Notes under the pieces: model-generated
Told to the model about the DNA's origin: nothing
The model's database searches: none
The model's input: the letters and a program-made list of their open reading frames with translations, nothing else
Translations under genes and position numbers: made by a program
Shown: piece after piece, positions 54,516 through 64,000 of the stretch
Layout: every line of letters starts with the position of its first letter
Numbering within the stretch: position 1 is the first letter of the stretch
Origin: Citrobacter amalonaticus
Lineage (GTDB): Bacteria; Pseudomonadota; Gammaproteobacteria; Enterobacterales; Enterobacteriaceae
Assembly: GCF_018252635.1 (NCBI RefSeq)
Contig: NZ_JAGTXM010000002.1
Span: 1,072,962 to 1,136,961 of the forward strand
DNA length: 64,000 bases
Direction of reading: 5' to 3'

Positions 54516-54749
54516 TCATTCAGCAAGTTCATCCAGCAACTGTTCCTTGCTGAACACGCGCCCTTCAGCCTTGTCTTTTTCCGACAGGGTAAGCAGTTTT
54601 AACAACGCAATGGCGTTCTCACGTTCCTGCTGCTGGTCGTATGATTCGATAACATAAGCCGGTACGCCATTCTGTGTCACCAGGATGGGTTCAGAGAGCT
54701 CGAGCGTCGCCGCATTTTTTTTAATGTAGCTAATGGTTTCGATTTTCAT
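54516..54749 (-). CDS. Phd/YefM-family antitoxin
   Basis: 77-residue acidic protein from ATG 54749 (MKIETISYIKKNAATLELSEPILVTQNGVPAYVIESYDQ), with GAGGAC 9 bases upstream. The N-terminal Phd/YefM DNA-binding fold (EPILVTQNGVPAYVI) and charged C-terminal tail (AEGRVFSKEQLLDELAE) are clear. It should neutralise the downstream toxin and repress their shared promoter. Confidence 0.85.
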   Translation of the reverse strand: MKIETISYIKKNAATLELSEPILVTQNGVPAYVIESYDQQQERENAIALLKLLTLSEKDKAEGRVFSKEQLLDELAE

Positions 54750-54810
54750 CTTCAGTTTGTCCTCGTTATTCATCAGTTCAAATATAGACCATATTCAGAC
54801 CGGCAACAAT

Positions 54811-54884
54811 AGGCCGGGGTGCCGCTAACGCGGCTTATCGGCCTATTGGGTTGCAGAACCGATAAGCGCAGCGCCTCCAGGCAA
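54811..54884. repeat. Degenerate BIME between prpE and the antitoxin
   Basis: AGGCCGGGGTGCCGCTAACGC/GGCTTATCGGCCT and CCGATAAGCGCAGCGCCTCCAGGCA: two inverted REP-like units downstream of prpE. Confidence 0.6.
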
Positions 54885-54902
54885 TTCATGAATGTTTACC
54901 CG

Positions 54903-56789
54903 TTACTCCTCCATCGCCTGGCGGATTTGTTCTAACGATGTGGGATCGTCAATGGTCGTCAGATCGCCCGGATCGCGGCCTTCGCAAATCGCCTGGATCG
55001 TGCGGCGGAGCATTTTGCCGGAACGCGTTTTCGGCAGTTGCGAAACAAACCAGACGTGGGCAGGTCGACCAAAGTTGCCAATCTGACTGTCCACCAGCGC
55101 CATGATCGCCTTCTCTTCCGAATGCGCCACGTCGCGGTCTTCAAGGCTATCACTCTGTTTAGGAATGACAAACGCCACCGCCACCTGCCCTTTCAACGCA
55201 TCTTTCACTCCAACCACCGCCACTTCCGCCACGTTCGGGTAACTGGAGATACTCTCCTCGATTTCCCGCGTGCCCAGCCGGTGCCCGGCGACGTTAATCA
55301 CATCATCCGTTCGACCAAGAATGAAGTAGTAGCCATCGGCGTCGCGGATCCCCCAGTCAAACGTGGCGTACACCTGACGATCGAACAGCGACCAGTACGT
55401 CTTCACAAATCGTTCATCATCGCCCCAGATAGTCTGAATACAACCCGGCGGCAAAGGCCCTTCGATCACCACCATCCCCTTCTCGTTGGCACCGCAGGGT
55501 TCGCCGGTCGTCTCGTTGAGCAACTGCACGTTATATCCGTACATTGGCACGCCGGGACTGCCGAGGCGCGACGGTCGGTCATCCAGCGCCCGGGCGATCG
55601 CCATGATCGGCCAGCCGGACTCCGTCTGCCAGTAATTGTCGATTACTGGTACGCCCAGCGTTTGCGTCACCCAGCTCGCGGTCGGTTCATCCAGCGGTTC
55701 GCCCGCCAGATAAAGCACCTCCAGCGACGAGAGATCGTGATTGCGGATCTGCGCAGTCGGGAACTTTTTCAGCACGCGAATGGCGGTCGGCGCCGAGAAC
55801 ATCCGGTTAACCTGATATTTCTCGACGATTTTCCACCACACCCCGCAGTCCGGATAGGTCGGCAGCCCTTCATACACAATGGTTGCCATCCCCGCTAACA
55901 GCGGCGCATAAACAATGTAGGAGTGTCCGACGACCCAACCGATATCCGACGCGCAGAAGAACACGCCACCCGCTTTACCGCCAAAAATGGTCTCCATTGA
56001 GGTCGCCAGCGCTACGGCATAGCCGCCGACGTCGCGCTGCACGCCTTTGGGTTTGCCGGTGGTGCCGGAGGTATAAAGAATGCAGGAGGTTTCACTGGAT
56101 TCCAGCCACGTCACTTGCACCGTGGCACCGAGATGCTGCTGACGCAACGTCGCAAAGTCGAGATCGCGACCGGCCACGCGCGCCATTTTCGCCAGCCCGC
56201 GATCCACCAACAGCACCTGTTTCGGCTGATACTGAGCCTGATCGATCGCCTCATCGAGCAGCTTTTTGTAGGGTAACACTTTACCGCCGCGCGCCCCCGC
56301 ATCGGCAGAGACGATCAGCACCGGCTTCGCGTCATCGATGCGCGCCGCCACGCTGTGCGAAGCAAAACCGCCGAACACCACCGAGTGGATCGCACCAATC
56401 CTTGCGCAGGCCAGCAATGTGATCTGCGCCTCGGCGATCATCGGCATGTACACCAGCACCCGATCGCCGCGCTGCACGCCGAGCGATTGCAGCATCGACG
56501 CCACCACGTTCACTTCGTCATAGAGCTGACGGAAGGTAAAAGTGCGCTCCTCTTCGGTCTCGGACGAGACGGCGATCAGCGCCAGCGCATCCGGTTGTTT
56601 CTCCAGCCAGCGGTCGACAGCGTTATGACACAAATTAGTGGTACCGTCGCAAAACCAGCGGGCAAACGGCGGATTGCGATGATCCAGCGTACGGGTAAAC
56701 GGCTGCTGCCAGTCAATGCGCCGGGCCTGCTCGGCCCAAAACGCCTCCGGTTGCGTAACAGAACGCTGGTAAAATTCGCTAAAAGACAT
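54903..56789 (-). CDS. prpE: PrpE, propionyl-CoA synthetase
   Basis: 628-residue AMP-forming acyl-CoA synthetase that activates propionate. The P-loop-like TSGTTGKPKG is near residue 240, followed by FCASDIGWVVGHSY, DNYWQTESGWP, and the C-terminal hinge/lysine region GHRLGTREIE ... LPKTRSGKMLRRTI, whose lysine is acetylated in Salmonella to switch activity off. Full length relative to E. coli. Last gene of prpBCDE, 39 bp after prpD. Confidence 0.97.
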   Translation of the reverse strand: MSFSEFYQRSVTQPEAFWAEQARRIDWQQPFTRTLDHRNPPFARWFCDGTTNLCHNAVDRWLEKQPDALALIAVSSETEEERTFTFRQLYDEVNVVASMLQSLGVQRGDRVLVYMPMIAEAQITLLACARIGAIHSVVFGGFASHSVAARIDDAKPVLIVSADAGARGGKVLPYKKLLDEAIDQAQYQPKQVLLVDRGLAKMARVAGRDLDFATLRQQHLGATVQVTWLESSETSCILYTSGTTGKPKGVQRDVGGYAVALATSMETIFGGKAGGVFFCASDIGWVVGHSYIVYAPLLAGMATIVYEGLPTYPDCGVWWKIVEKYQVNRMFSAPTAIRVLKKFPTAQIRNHDLSSLEVLYLAGEPLDEPTASWVTQTLGVPVIDNYWQTESGWPIMAIARALDDRPSRLGSPGVPMYGYNVQLLNETTGEPCGANEKGMVVIEGPLPPGCIQTIWGDDERFVKTYWSLFDRQVYATFDWGIRDADGYYFILGRTDDVINVAGHRLGTREIEESISSYPNVAEVAVVGVKDALKGQVAVAFVIPKQSDSLEDRDVAHSEEKAIMALVDSQIGNFGRPAHVWFVSQLPKTRSGKMLRRTIQAICEGRDPGDLTTIDDPTSLEQIRQAMEE

Positions 56790-56828
56790 AATGCTCTCCT
56801 GTTGAACTTACGCCTGATGAAGCGGGCT

Positions 56829-58280
56829 CTAGATGACATAAAGGTCCATGTACTCATTGACCGGCATCTGCTCCAGGCGAGTTCTGTCCAGGGAGACATC
56901 CAGGATGCGCTGCTGTTGGCGAGTCGGGAACTGGCGCGCCAGGTTAATTTTGAACTTTTCGACAAGTTTCGGGATCCCGTCGGTACGACGACGTGCATGA
57001 CCAATCGGGTACTCCACGACCACCTCGTCAAACTGCGAACCATCTGTGAATTCCAGGGTGATAGCGTTGGCGATAGCGCGTTTTTCCGGATCGTGATAAT
57101 CCGCAGTAAACGCCGGGTCTTCAACGCAGCGGATCTTCTCGCGCAGGGAATCAATCCGCTTGTCCTGCGCCACGCCGTCCTCATAATCCGCCGCCGTTAA
57201 GCGTCCAAACAACAGCGGGATCGCCACCATATACTGAATGCAGTGATCGCGATCGGCCGGGTTATTCAGCGGTCCCTGCTTATCGATGATGCGAATGCAG
57301 GCTTCGTGGGTGCGAATGGTCACTTTTTCGATATCCGCAGCGCTTTTACCTGCAGCCTGCATCTGCGCGTACAGCGTCATTGCTGCTTCAACCGCCGTCT
57401 GAGAGTGAAACTCAGCCGGGAAAGAGATTTTGAACAGCACGTTTTCCATGACGTAGGAGCCGTATGGACGCTGGAAGCGGAACGACTCGCCTTTGAAGGA
57501 AACGTCATAAAAACCCCAGGTCTTCGCCGTCAGCGCCGACGGATAACCCATCTCACCGGTTTTAGCCATCAGCGCCAGACGCACCGCGCGCGAGGTCGCA
57601 TCGCCTGCAGCCCAGGATTTACGCGTGCCGGTATTCGGTGCATGGCGATAGGTGCGCAGCGACTGTCCGTCGACCCACGCCAGCGATACCGCGTTGAGGA
57701 TCTCATCACGCGTCAGCCCCAGCAGCTCGGCGACCACGGCGGTGGAGGCCACTTTGACGAGCAGAACGTGGTCGAGCCCCACGCGGTTAAAGGCGTTTTC
57801 CAGCGCGATACAGCCCTGAATTTCGTGCGCCTTGATCATCCCGGTCAGCACCTGTTTCATCGTCAGCGGCGCTTTACCCGCCGCGACCGCGTTGCGTGAC
57901 AGCCAGTCCGCTGTCGCCAGGATCCCACCGAGGTTATCGGAAGGATGGCCCCACTCCGCCGCCAGCCAGGTGTCATTGAAGTCCAGCCAGCGGATCATTG
58001 CGCCAATGTTAAACGCGGCCTGAACCGGGTCGAGCTGAAACTGAGTCCCTGGCACGCGCACGCCGTTGGGCACCACGGTTCCAGGAACAATCGGCCCCAT
58101 CAGTTTTTTACAGGCCGGATACTCCAGCGCTTCCAGACCACAGCCCAGCGTATCGAGCAGACAGTAGTGCGCGGTGTCATACGCCACCTGTGAGGTGACG
58201 TCGTAGTTCATCACGTAATCAACGATATCAACGATTTCACGGTCGAATTCCGGGCGGACATTTAAAATTTGAGCGGACAT
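56829..58280 (-). CDS. prpD: PrpD, 2-methylcitrate dehydratase
   Basis: 483-residue MmgE/PrpD-family dehydratase converting 2-methylcitrate to 2-methyl-cis-aconitate. ATG 58280 ([27 protein letters not shown]) gives the E. coli length; the frame continuing to 58454 enters prpC and is rejected. Conserved blocks include [25 protein letters not shown] and [17 protein letters not shown]. Confidence 0.97.
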   Translation of the reverse strand: MSAQILNVRPEFDREIVDIVDYVMNYDVTSQVAYDTAHYCLLDTLGCGLEALEYPACKKLMGPIVPGTVVPNGVRVPGTQFQLDPVQAAFNIGAMIRWLDFNDTWLAAEWGHPSDNLGGILATADWLSRNAVAAGKAPLTMKQVLTGMIKAHEIQGCIALENAFNRVGLDHVLLVKVASTAVVAELLGLTRDEILNAVSLAWVDGQSLRTYRHAPNTGTRKSWAAGDATSRAVRLALMAKTGEMGYPSALTAKTWGFYDVSFKGESFRFQRPYGSYVMENVLFKISFPAEFHSQTAVEAAMTLYAQMQAAGKSAADIEKVTIRTHEACIRIIDKQGPLNNPADRDHCIQYMVAIPLLFGRLTAADYEDGVAQDKRIDSLREKIRCVEDPAFTADYHDPEKRAIANAITLEFTDGSQFDEVVVEYPIGHARRRTDGIPKLVEKFKINLARQFPTRQQQRILDVSLDRTRLEQMPVNEYMDLYVI

Positions 58281-58320
58281 AAGGTACGTTTCCTGTTTTT
58301 TTATCTTTAGAGGTAATGAA

Positions 58321-59490
58321 TTACTGGCGCTGATCCAGCGCGACAAAGGGGCGGTCTTCCGGGCCGGTATAATTGGCGGAAGGACGAATGATTTTATTGT
58401 CCTGGCGCTGCTCGATGATGTGCGCTGCCCAGCCGGTGACGCGGGCGATGACAAACAGCGGGGTAAACATTTCGGTGGGAACGCCCATCATGTTGTAGGA
58501 GACCGCCGAGAACCAGTCGAGGTTAGGGAACATCTTCTTCGTTTCCCACATTACCTCTTCCAGACGATCGGCAATGTTGTACATCTTCAGCGAGCCACCC
58601 TCAGTAGAAAGCTGCTTCGCCACGCGTTTGATCACCTGATGACGTGGATCGGCAAGGGTGTAAACCGGATGACCAAAGCCAATCACCACCTCTTTGTTTT
58701 CCACGCGCCTGCGGATATCGGCTTCGGCCTCGTCCGGCGTTTCGTAGCGCTGCTGAATCTCCAGCGAAACCTCATTCGCCCCGCCATGTTTCGGGCCACG
58801 CAGAGCGCCAATCGCGCCGATAATCGCCGAATAGACATCCGAGCCGGTGCCGGCAATCACGCGGCTGGTAAAGGTGGAAGCGTTGAACTCATGCTCGGCG
58901 TACAGCACCAGCGAAATGTGCATGGCTTTTTCCCAGCTCTGCGACGGTTTTTCCCCGTGCAGCAGGTGCAGAAAATGGCCGCCAATGGAGTCGTCATCAG
59001 TTTCCGGCTGGATACGCTCGCCGTTGTGGCTGTAGTGATACCAGTAGAGAAGAATGGAACTGAGCGAAGCCAGCAGTTTATCGGCAATATCACGCGCCCC
59101 GGAAACGGTATGCCCCTCTTTTTCCGGCAGCGTACAGCCCAGCGCCGATACGCCGGTGCGCATGACGTCCATCGGATGCGACGCCGCCGGCAGCGCTTCC
59201 AGTACGGTACGGACGTTGGCCGGTAATCCGCGTAACGCTTTGAGTTTACTTTTGTAAGCCTGAAGTTCGTCCCGGGTCGGGAGTTTGCCGTGAATCAGTA
59301 GATGTGCGACTTCCTCAAATTCGCACTGCTCAGCGAGATCGAGAATATCGTAGCCGCGATAGTGGAGATCGTTGCCGCTTTTACCGACGGTGCACAGCGC
59401 GGTATTGCCCGCCGGTACGCCGGACAGCGCGACGGATTTTTTCGGCTTAATGACATGGGTATTATTTTGCAGGATTGTTGTGTCGCTCAT
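58321..59490 (-). CDS. prpC: PrpC, 2-methylcitrate synthase
   Basis: 389-residue citrate-synthase-fold enzyme joining propionyl-CoA and oxaloacetate. ATG 59490 ([22 protein letters not shown]) fits the E. coli length; upstream residues to 59562 come from the BIME. Active-site histidines lie in EHEFNASTF and GPKHGGANE, with [13 protein letters not shown] following. 40 bp separate it from prpD. Confidence 0.97.
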   Translation of the reverse strand: MSDTTILQNNTHVIKPKKSVALSGVPAGNTALCTVGKSGNDLHYRGYDILDLAEQCEFEEVAHLLIHGKLPTRDELQAYKSKLKALRGLPANVRTVLEALPAASHPMDVMRTGVSALGCTLPEKEGHTVSGARDIADKLLASLSSILLYWYHYSHNGERIQPETDDDSIGGHFLHLLHGEKPSQSWEKAMHISLVLYAEHEFNASTFTSRVIAGTGSDVYSAIIGAIGALRGPKHGGANEVSLEIQQRYETPDEAEADIRRRVENKEVVIGFGHPVYTLADPRHQVIKRVAKQLSTEGGSLKMYNIADRLEEVMWETKKMFPNLDWFSAVSYNMMGVPTEMFTPLFVIARVTGWAAHIIEQRQDNKIIRPSANYTGPEDRPFVALDQRQ

Positions 59491-59539
59491 GTTGTCCTCG
59501 TCATTATTATCATGTGTAGGGTATTGAGGGGGTTCGTCC

Positions 59540-59602
59540 AGGCCGGATAAACGCATTGCCATCCGGCATTGCCTGATGGCGGCTACGCCTTATCAGGCCT
59601 AC
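59540..59602. repeat. BIME between prpB and prpC
   Basis: AGGCCGGATAAACGCATTGCCATCCGGCA and TGCCTGATGGCGGCTACGCCTTATCAGGCCTA. The second unit overlaps the prpB stop codon, which lies inside the stem. Confidence 0.85.
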
Positions 59603-60480
59603 TTTTGGGTATATAACGCGTCGAGTTTCTCTTCGAACTGGTAGTAATTGATGCTTTCGTACAGTTCGTTGCGGGTCTGCATAATGTCGATAACGCTCTT
59701 TTGCGTCCCTTCCTGACGCAGCACGTTGTAGACCTTTTCAGCGGCCCGGTTCATGGCGCGGAATGCCGAGAGCGGATAGAGCGCCATCGCCACGTTCGCA
59801 CTGCGCAGTTCGTCGGTCGTGAACAGCGGCGTAGCGCCAAATTCGGTGATATTGGCAAGAATGGGCACCTGGACTGCATCGGCAAACTGGCGATACATCG
59901 AAAGCGCTGTAATCGCCTCCGGAAACAGCATGTCGGCACCCGCTTCGACATAGGCCTGCGCACGATCGATCGCCGCGTCTAACCCTTCCACCGCCAGGGC
60001 ATCGGTACGCGCCATGATCACAAAGTTGGGATCGGTACGGGCATCCACCGCCGCACGTATGCGATCGACCATCTCCTCTTTCGAAACGATCGCTTTATTC
60101 GGACGATGTCCACAGCGCTTGGCGCCGATCTGATCTTCGATATGTAGCGCCGCCGCGCCGGCTTTGATCATCGACTTCACGGTGCGCGCAACGTTAAACG
60201 CTGACGAACCAAAGCCGATATCGGCATCCACCAGCAGCGGAAGCGGACAGACATCGGTGATGCGGCGAATGTCGGTCAATACGTCGTCCAGGGTGGAGAT
60301 CCCCAGATCCGGCAGTCCCAGCGAACCGGCCGCGACGCCGCCGCCAGAAAGATAAATCGCCTGATACCCGGCACGCTGAGCCAGCAGCGCATGGTTGGCG
60401 TTGATGGCGCCGACGATTTGTAAGGGGTTTTCTTTGGTGAGTGCAGCGCGAAATGCCTGACCCGGAGAATCCAGAGACAT
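59599..60480 (-). CDS. prpB: PrpB, 2-methylisocitrate lyase
   Basis: 293-residue lyase releasing pyruvate and succinate from 2-methylisocitrate. ATG 60480 ([32 protein letters not shown]). The catalytic loop [12 protein letters not shown] near 120 and metal site [21 protein letters not shown] near 80 are intact. The C-terminus is slightly shorter than in E. coli because the stop lies within a REP unit. First gene of prpBCDE, under the sigma-54 promoter upstream. Confidence 0.97.
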   Translation of the reverse strand: MSLDSPGQAFRAALTKENPLQIVGAINANHALLAQRAGYQAIYLSGGGVAAGSLGLPDLGISTLDDVLTDIRRITDVCPLPLLVDADIGFGSSAFNVARTVKSMIKAGAAALHIEDQIGAKRCGHRPNKAIVSKEEMVDRIRAAVDARTDPNFVIMARTDALAVEGLDAAIDRAQAYVEAGADMLFPEAITALSMYRQFADAVQVPILANITEFGATPLFTTDELRSANVAMALYPLSAFRAMNRAAEKVYNVLRQEGTQKSVIDIMQTRNELYESINYYQFEEKLDALYTQK

Positions 60481-60528
60481 AGTCCATCCTCGTGTTATCA
60501 ACTTGTAACTAACCGTTGAATCACATAA

Positions 60529-60544
60529 AGCAAGGGCTATGCCA
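60529..60544 (-). promoter_or_regulatory. Sigma-54 promoter of prpBCDE
   Basis: On the minus strand TGGCATAGCCCTTGCT has the GG (-24) and GC (-12) elements at correct spacing (consensus TGGCAC-N5-TTGCA). It lies about 50 bp upstream of prpB and matches the requirement of PrpR, an RpoN activator. Confidence 0.88.
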
Positions 60545-60637
60545 AAGGCGCCATGAAAGGAGGAATTTTAATAATCATCTATAAAACAATGAGATAATTA
60601 ACATCCCAGCGTAATGAGCGAAAAAAGCGTGTCAGCT

Positions 60638-60686
60638 AACGTTTCATAAAACGTTCCGACCGGTTTCATTGCAACAATATTGAAAC
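60638..60686. promoter_or_regulatory. Candidate PrpR activator sites
   Basis: Two inverted repeats upstream of the sigma-54 promoter: AACGTTTCATAAAACGTT (60638-60655) and GTTTCATTGC...ATATTGAAAC (60663-60686). The position, 95-160 bp from the -24/-12, fits enhancer sites for PrpR. Site identity is inferred. Confidence 0.45.
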
Positions 60687-60729
60687 AAGACTACACCCAA
60701 TACTCTGTCCTTTACTTTTTGAGTTGGCT

Positions 60730-62325
60730 ATGGCGACGACAAATCTTCCCCTACGGGTGAATGATGACAAACCGGTTATCTGGACGGTCTCGGTAACGCG
60801 GCTGTTCGATTTGTTTCGCGACATCAGCCTCGAGTTCGATCACCTGGCGACCATTACGCCAATCCAGCTCGGTTTTGAAAAAGCGGTCACCTATATTCGT
60901 AAAAAGCTGACAACCGAACGCTGTGATGCGATCATCGCCGCCGGATCCAACGGCGCGTATCTGAAAAGTCGCCTGTCGATACCGGTGATCCTGATCAAAC
61001 CCAGCGGGTTTGACGTTCTGCAGGCGCTGGCAAAGGCCGGGAAACTGACCGCCTCCATTGGCGTGGTGACTTACCAGGAAACGCTGCCAGCGCTGATGGC
61101 CTTCCAAAAAACCTTTAGTCTGCAACTGGAACAGCGTAGCTATATCACCGAAGAAGATGCGCGCGGGCAAATTAACGAACTGAAAGCAAACGGCATTGAA
61201 GCGGTGGTTGGTGCGGGGCTGATCACCGATCTGGCGGAAGAGGCTGGCATGACCGGTATCTTTATCTATTCCGCCGCCACGGTACGCCAGGCCTTCAGTG
61301 ATGCGCTGGACATGACCCGCCTGACCCAGCGACGTCACGGCCATTATGTCTCCGATCAGGCGCTGCGTACCCGCTATGAACTGGGGGATATTCGCGGCGA
61401 GTCCGCACAGATGGAACAGGTGCGCCATACCATTATGCTGTACGCCCGTTCGTCCGCCTCCGTTCTGATTCAGGGGGAAACCGGCACCGGAAAAGAACTG
61501 GCGGCTCAGGCCATTCACCGGGAGTTTTGTACCCGTCCGGGCGCGCGCGGCGACAAAACGACGCATCCGTTCGTCGCAGTGAACTGTGGCGCGATTACCG
61601 AATCGTTACTGGAAGCGGAGCTGTTTGGCTACGAGGAAGGTGCCTTCACCGGGTCGCGACGCGGTGGCCGTGCCGGGCTGTTTGAAATCGCCCACGGCGG
61701 AACGCTGTTTCTTGATGAGATTGGCGAAATGCCGCTGCCGCTGCAAACCCGACTGTTACGCGTGCTGGAAGAAAAAGAGGTCACCCGGGTGGGTGGACAT
61801 CACCCCATTCCGGTGACTGTGCGGGTGATTAGCGCCACCCACTGCAATCTGGAAGAGGAGATGAAACGAGGGCTGTTTCGTCGCGATCTGTATTATCGCC
61901 TGAGTATTTTACGCCTGTCGTTACCGGCCCTGCGGGAGCGCCCCGCCGATATCGTGTCACTGGCGGAAGGTTTTTTAAAACAGTCACTGGCCGCACTCGC
62001 CGTACCGTTTAGCGAGTCGGTACGCGCCGGACTGGCGCAGAGTGCCGGTCTTCTCTGGCAATATCACTGGCCGGGAAATATTCGCGAATTGCGTAATATG
62101 ATGGAACGGCTGGCGCTGTTTTTAAGCGTTGAGCCGATGCCGCAACTGGATGAGCATTTATTACAGCAGTTGCTGCCGGAACTCATGGAGATCGAAACAC
62201 CGTCATTCCCCCCCCCTTCAGCCACGCCGCAGCAGGTGCTGGCACAGTTTAACGGTGATAAGCGTGCCGCAGCTCGCTATCTGGGGATCAGCAGAACCAC
62301 CTTCTGGCGCAGGCTGAAGGAATAA
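60730..62325 (+). CDS. prpR: PrpR, sigma-54-dependent activator of propionate catabolism
   Basis: 531-residue activator from ATG 60730 (a TTG two codons earlier is less likely). An N-terminal PrpR sensor domain (about 10-200) binds 2-methylcitrate. The AAA+ domain has Walker [19 protein letters not shown] (sigma-54 contact), Walker [14 protein letters not shown] and the arginine finger region [12 protein letters not shown]. The C-terminal Fis-type helix-turn-helix is [21 protein letters not shown]. Divergent from prpB. Confidence 0.96.
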   Translation: MATTNLPLRVNDDKPVIWTVSVTRLFDLFRDISLEFDHLATITPIQLGFEKAVTYIRKKLTTERCDAIIAAGSNGAYLKSRLSIPVILIKPSGFDVLQALAKAGKLTASIGVVTYQETLPALMAFQKTFSLQLEQRSYITEEDARGQINELKANGIEAVVGAGLITDLAEEAGMTGIFIYSAATVRQAFSDALDMTRLTQRRHGHYVSDQALRTRYELGDIRGESAQMEQVRHTIMLYARSSASVLIQGETGTGKELAAQAIHREFCTRPGARGDKTTHPFVAVNCGAITESLLEAELFGYEEGAFTGSRRGGRAGLFEIAHGGTLFLDEIGEMPLPLQTRLLRVLEEKEVTRVGGHHPIPVTVRVISATHCNLEEEMKRGLFRRDLYYRLSILRLSLPALRERPADIVSLAEGFLKQSLAALAVPFSESVRAGLAQSAGLLWQYHWPGNIRELRNMMERLALFLSVEPMPQLDEHLLQQLLPELMEIETPSFPPPSATPQQVLAQFNGDKRAAARYLGISRTTFWRRLKE

Positions 62326-62395
62326 ATTGTCGGATGGCGACGCGCAGCGCCTTATCCAGCCTACAACTCACAGCAGGTCAGAACCATCCGACAAT
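62326..62395. terminator. Long-armed hairpin with REP-like core between prpR and yahO
   Basis: ATTGTCGGATGG (62326-62337) pairs perfectly with CCATCCGACAAT (62384-62395); the loop holds a REP half (CGCGCAGCGCCTTATCC). It sits between convergent prpR and yahO and overlaps neither stop completely. Confidence 0.6.
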
Positions 62396-62403
62396 CTTAC
62401 AAA

Positions 62404-62679
62404 TTACTTTTTCTTGTAAATATTGGCGGTACCATGGATTTTATTGTCGGTCTGGCCGGAGGTCAGCACGACGACATCAGCACCTTTTTCATCCGCTTTT
62501 TTGAGCAGATCTTCTTTCGCGTCCTGGGTAGACGTTTCATTGCTGGTATTGATGTTACCAATCAGGGTGTACTGCGACTCCACCTTCTCAAACTCAGCCT
62601 TTGTTAACAACTCCGCTGCAAACGCATTTGTCGCCACAAAAGCCAAGGCACCAATCAAGACTTTATATCCAGTTTTCAT
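62404..62679 (-). CDS. yahO: YahO, periplasmic DUF1471 protein
   Basis: 91-residue secreted protein of the YhcN/BhsA/McbA (DUF1471) family. Signal peptide is [22 protein letters not shown], and the mature part ([24 protein letters not shown] ... [12 protein letters not shown]) is nearly the same as E. coli YahO. The family is linked with stress and biofilm; the YahO role is not settled. In E. coli it also lies close to the prp genes. Confidence 0.93.
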   Translation of the reverse strand: MKTGYKVLIGALAFVATNAFAAELLTKAEFEKVESQYTLIGNINTSNETSTQDAKEDLLKKADEKGADVVVLTSGQTDNKIHGTANIYKKK

Positions 62680-63503
62680 AGTAAAGCTCCAGGTTATGTT
62701 ATGACGCTATCATCACCCCTGAATCCATGCAGCGGTTCAAGGATGATTAATAACTAGTTCAGCTTCCAGGAAAAATCCAGGGCCCTTTCCAGGATATGTT
62801 GCTTTTGTGGTTTCAGACTGCTCAGTACTTTTTTGCGCTCTACGGTAAAGTTAAGTCACTTTCCGCATATTAATAAAAAGAGGATCCACATCCCTGTTTT
62901 TAAATAAATCATATTTGTTGCGTAAGTATGAATAACCTCGTTCAGAACAACTCCACTTAAGATTATTATTAAAATCCATACTGAATTATTGGTAATAATC
63001 TTAAAACCAAAAAATAAAACTCAGATTATTACCAATGTAAAAATTGACATCCATCAAAACAATGATAATTAGTCAGCCTAAAATTCTTAAATAAAATTAT
63101 TACCGTACGTAATTAAACATATTAAACCGATATCTCTACTAATGTTAAGCCTGCGCATCTATTCAGTCCGCCTTATCGAAAAACTCATCTATCTTGTTGT
63201 TTTTATCCTTATATTTGCATTATTCCTGGATGGGAAGCCAAAAACAATAAAGATTGATAATCAAATAATTAGCAACCACTTAAACATTTTCACTCCATTA
63301 ACGACGGTTAATAGACTCAACCTATCAATATCTATTACAAGCCTGCGGTAAAACGATTACGCTATATCGTCTGTGACAAATAATATTAAAAAACATCAGA
63401 ATTTTCTTTACATGAGCAACCCCACAAATGGCCGTGTATTCAGGACTGGCTTTTCTTGCTCATGCTACGGCGTAATATTTGAATCTTAAGGAAGAGTCAA
63501 TAT
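62680..63503. other. AT-rich region upstream of the third autotransporter
   Basis: 824 bp, mostly under 35 percent GC by eye. A plus frame at 63142-63351 (69 codons, one hydrophobic stretch) lacks a ribosome binding site and is not called. A perfect 14-bp inverted repeat, ATTGGTAATAATCT (62988-63001) and AGATTATTACCAAT (63023-63036), with 21 bases between, is the clearest structure; a partial third half-site lies near 62959. Confidence 0.55.
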
Positions 63504-64000
63504 ATGAAAATAAATGCACAGAAATTCCCTGAAACACTATTAGCCATTTCTATTTCCATTGCCTTAACGTCCACCGCGGCGGCCAATAATAATATTACTC
63601 CGCCAGCGGGAATAAATGACACGGTGATTATTAATGATGGCAAAACTATTACGCTTTCCACCACGGAAAATACCGATCCCGCGTGGGATAACTTCCGCAG
63701 TCTCTGGGTCGGTGATAACTCTGACGGCTCGCTGCTGATCGATGGCCGGGATATTGCCACCGCCGCCGGTATGATCGGGAATGCCGCGAACGGCAGCGTG
63801 ACGCTGACGAATGGTGCAACCTGGACCCTGGGCAACCTGAATCTGGTACTTGGGACCCATGATGGTTCAGGAACGCTGCTGGTGAGTAACGGCAGTAAAA
63901 TCAGCGGCATTGATGAACTGCGCATTGGAGAATATGCCGCCAACGCGCAGGGAACGGTTACCATCGATGGCGCAAATTCGTCTGTCTCATCCGTCTGGAG
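63504..64000 (+). CDS. Autotransporter, N-terminal part (cut by window end)
   Basis: The frame is open from ATG 63504 to the window end, 165 residues. Signal peptide is MKINAQKFPETLLAISISIALTSTAAA. The passenger repeats (SLLIDGRDIATAAGMIGNAANGSVTLTNGATW, GSGTLLVSNGSKISGIDELRIGEYAANAQGTVTIDGANSSVSS) match the T5SS/PEP-CTERM-associated repeat type found in autotransporters. AAGGAAGAG precedes the ATG by about 10 bases. The barrel must lie beyond the window. Confidence 0.75.
   Translation, partial: MKINAQKFPETLLAISISIALTSTAAANNNITPPAGINDTVIINDGKTITLSTTENTDPAWDNFRSLWVGDNSDGSLLIDGRDIATAAGMIGNAANGSVTLTNGATWTLGNLNLVLGTHDGSGTLLVSNGSKISGIDELRIGEYAANAQGTVTIDGANSSVSSVW

Noticed and set aside
55038-57200. 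Two or three long antisense frames in prpE and prpD (up to 286 codons)
   Set aside because: GC-rich third-position shadows of well-conserved genes.
60751-61566. 271-codon antisense frame in prpR
   Set aside because: It lies fully within prpR, whose domains and motifs are certain, and shows no recognisable domain.
63142-63351. 69-codon frame with a hydrophobic stretch
   Set aside because: No ribosome binding site and AT-rich surroundings make a chance frame likely.

Overview
The window is chromosomal DNA of an enteric gamma-proteobacterium, most probably a Citrobacter. Gene order follows the E. coli/Salmonella chromosome from phoR to prpR/yahO, most proteins look close to their E. coli counterparts, and REP/BIME sequences fill many gaps. 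A hexose-phosphate/two-component island, an ornithine-lipid gene and two or three autotransporter loci distinguish it from E. coli K-12. The species cannot be fixed from the sequence alone.

Layout. 1-5.9 kb: phoR (cut by the window edge) and phoB, divergent from sbcDC. 6-13 kb: mak, rdgC, ppnP, aroM-yaiA-aroL, yaiI, proC, dgcC. 12.8-15 kb: psiF, phoA, iraP. 15.3-17.4 kb: an MdtG-like exporter and an extensin-like/M15-type protein. 17.4-24.5 kb: ddlA, yaiZ, yaiY, yaiW, sbmA, an isochorismatase-fold hydrolase, ampH, yaiV/iprA. 24.5-27.5 kb: an intact EhaB/UpaC/YaiT-type autotransporter. 28-30.8 kb: hemB and a bifunctional OlsF-type ornithine-lipid synthase. 30.9-34.3 kb: tauABCD. 34.6-42.5 kb: a FusR/FusK (UhpA/UhpB-like) two-component system, a UhpC-like MFS protein and the AfuABC sugar-phosphate transporter. 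42.5-43.5 kb: a non-genic segment holding an inverted pair of structured repeats and a candidate 52-residue ORF. 43.5-47.4 kb: a large Gly-rich autotransporter. 48-49.8 kb: a metallo-beta-lactamase-fold hydrolase paired with a DJ-1/AraC regulator. 49.9-54.1 kb: lacI-lacZ without lacY or lacA. 54.2-54.7 kb: a RelE/ParE-Phd type toxin-antitoxin pair. 54.9-62.3 kb: prpBCDE and prpR. 62.4 kb: yahO. 63.5 kb to the end: the start of a third autotransporter.

How the genes work together. Phosphate starvation is a recurring theme: PhoB/PhoR are encoded here, good Pho boxes precede phoB and phoA, and a three-unit 11-bp repeat resembling a Pho box precedes olsF. OlsF would make phosphorus-free membrane lipid. 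The fus-uhpC-afu genes overlap or lie close together in one direction, which suggests that sensing of an external sugar or sugar phosphate is tied to ATP-driven uptake. The prp genes show a sigma-54 promoter opposite the PrpR activator gene. The lac promoter and O1 operator are well preserved although no permease gene follows lacZ.

The least explained structure is at 42.5-43.1 kb. Two divergent copies of one element face each other, with three hairpins at matching distances from the outer ends and paired (compensatory) stem changes. A degenerate end of the same element lies at 34.4 kb, on the other side of the fus-afu island.
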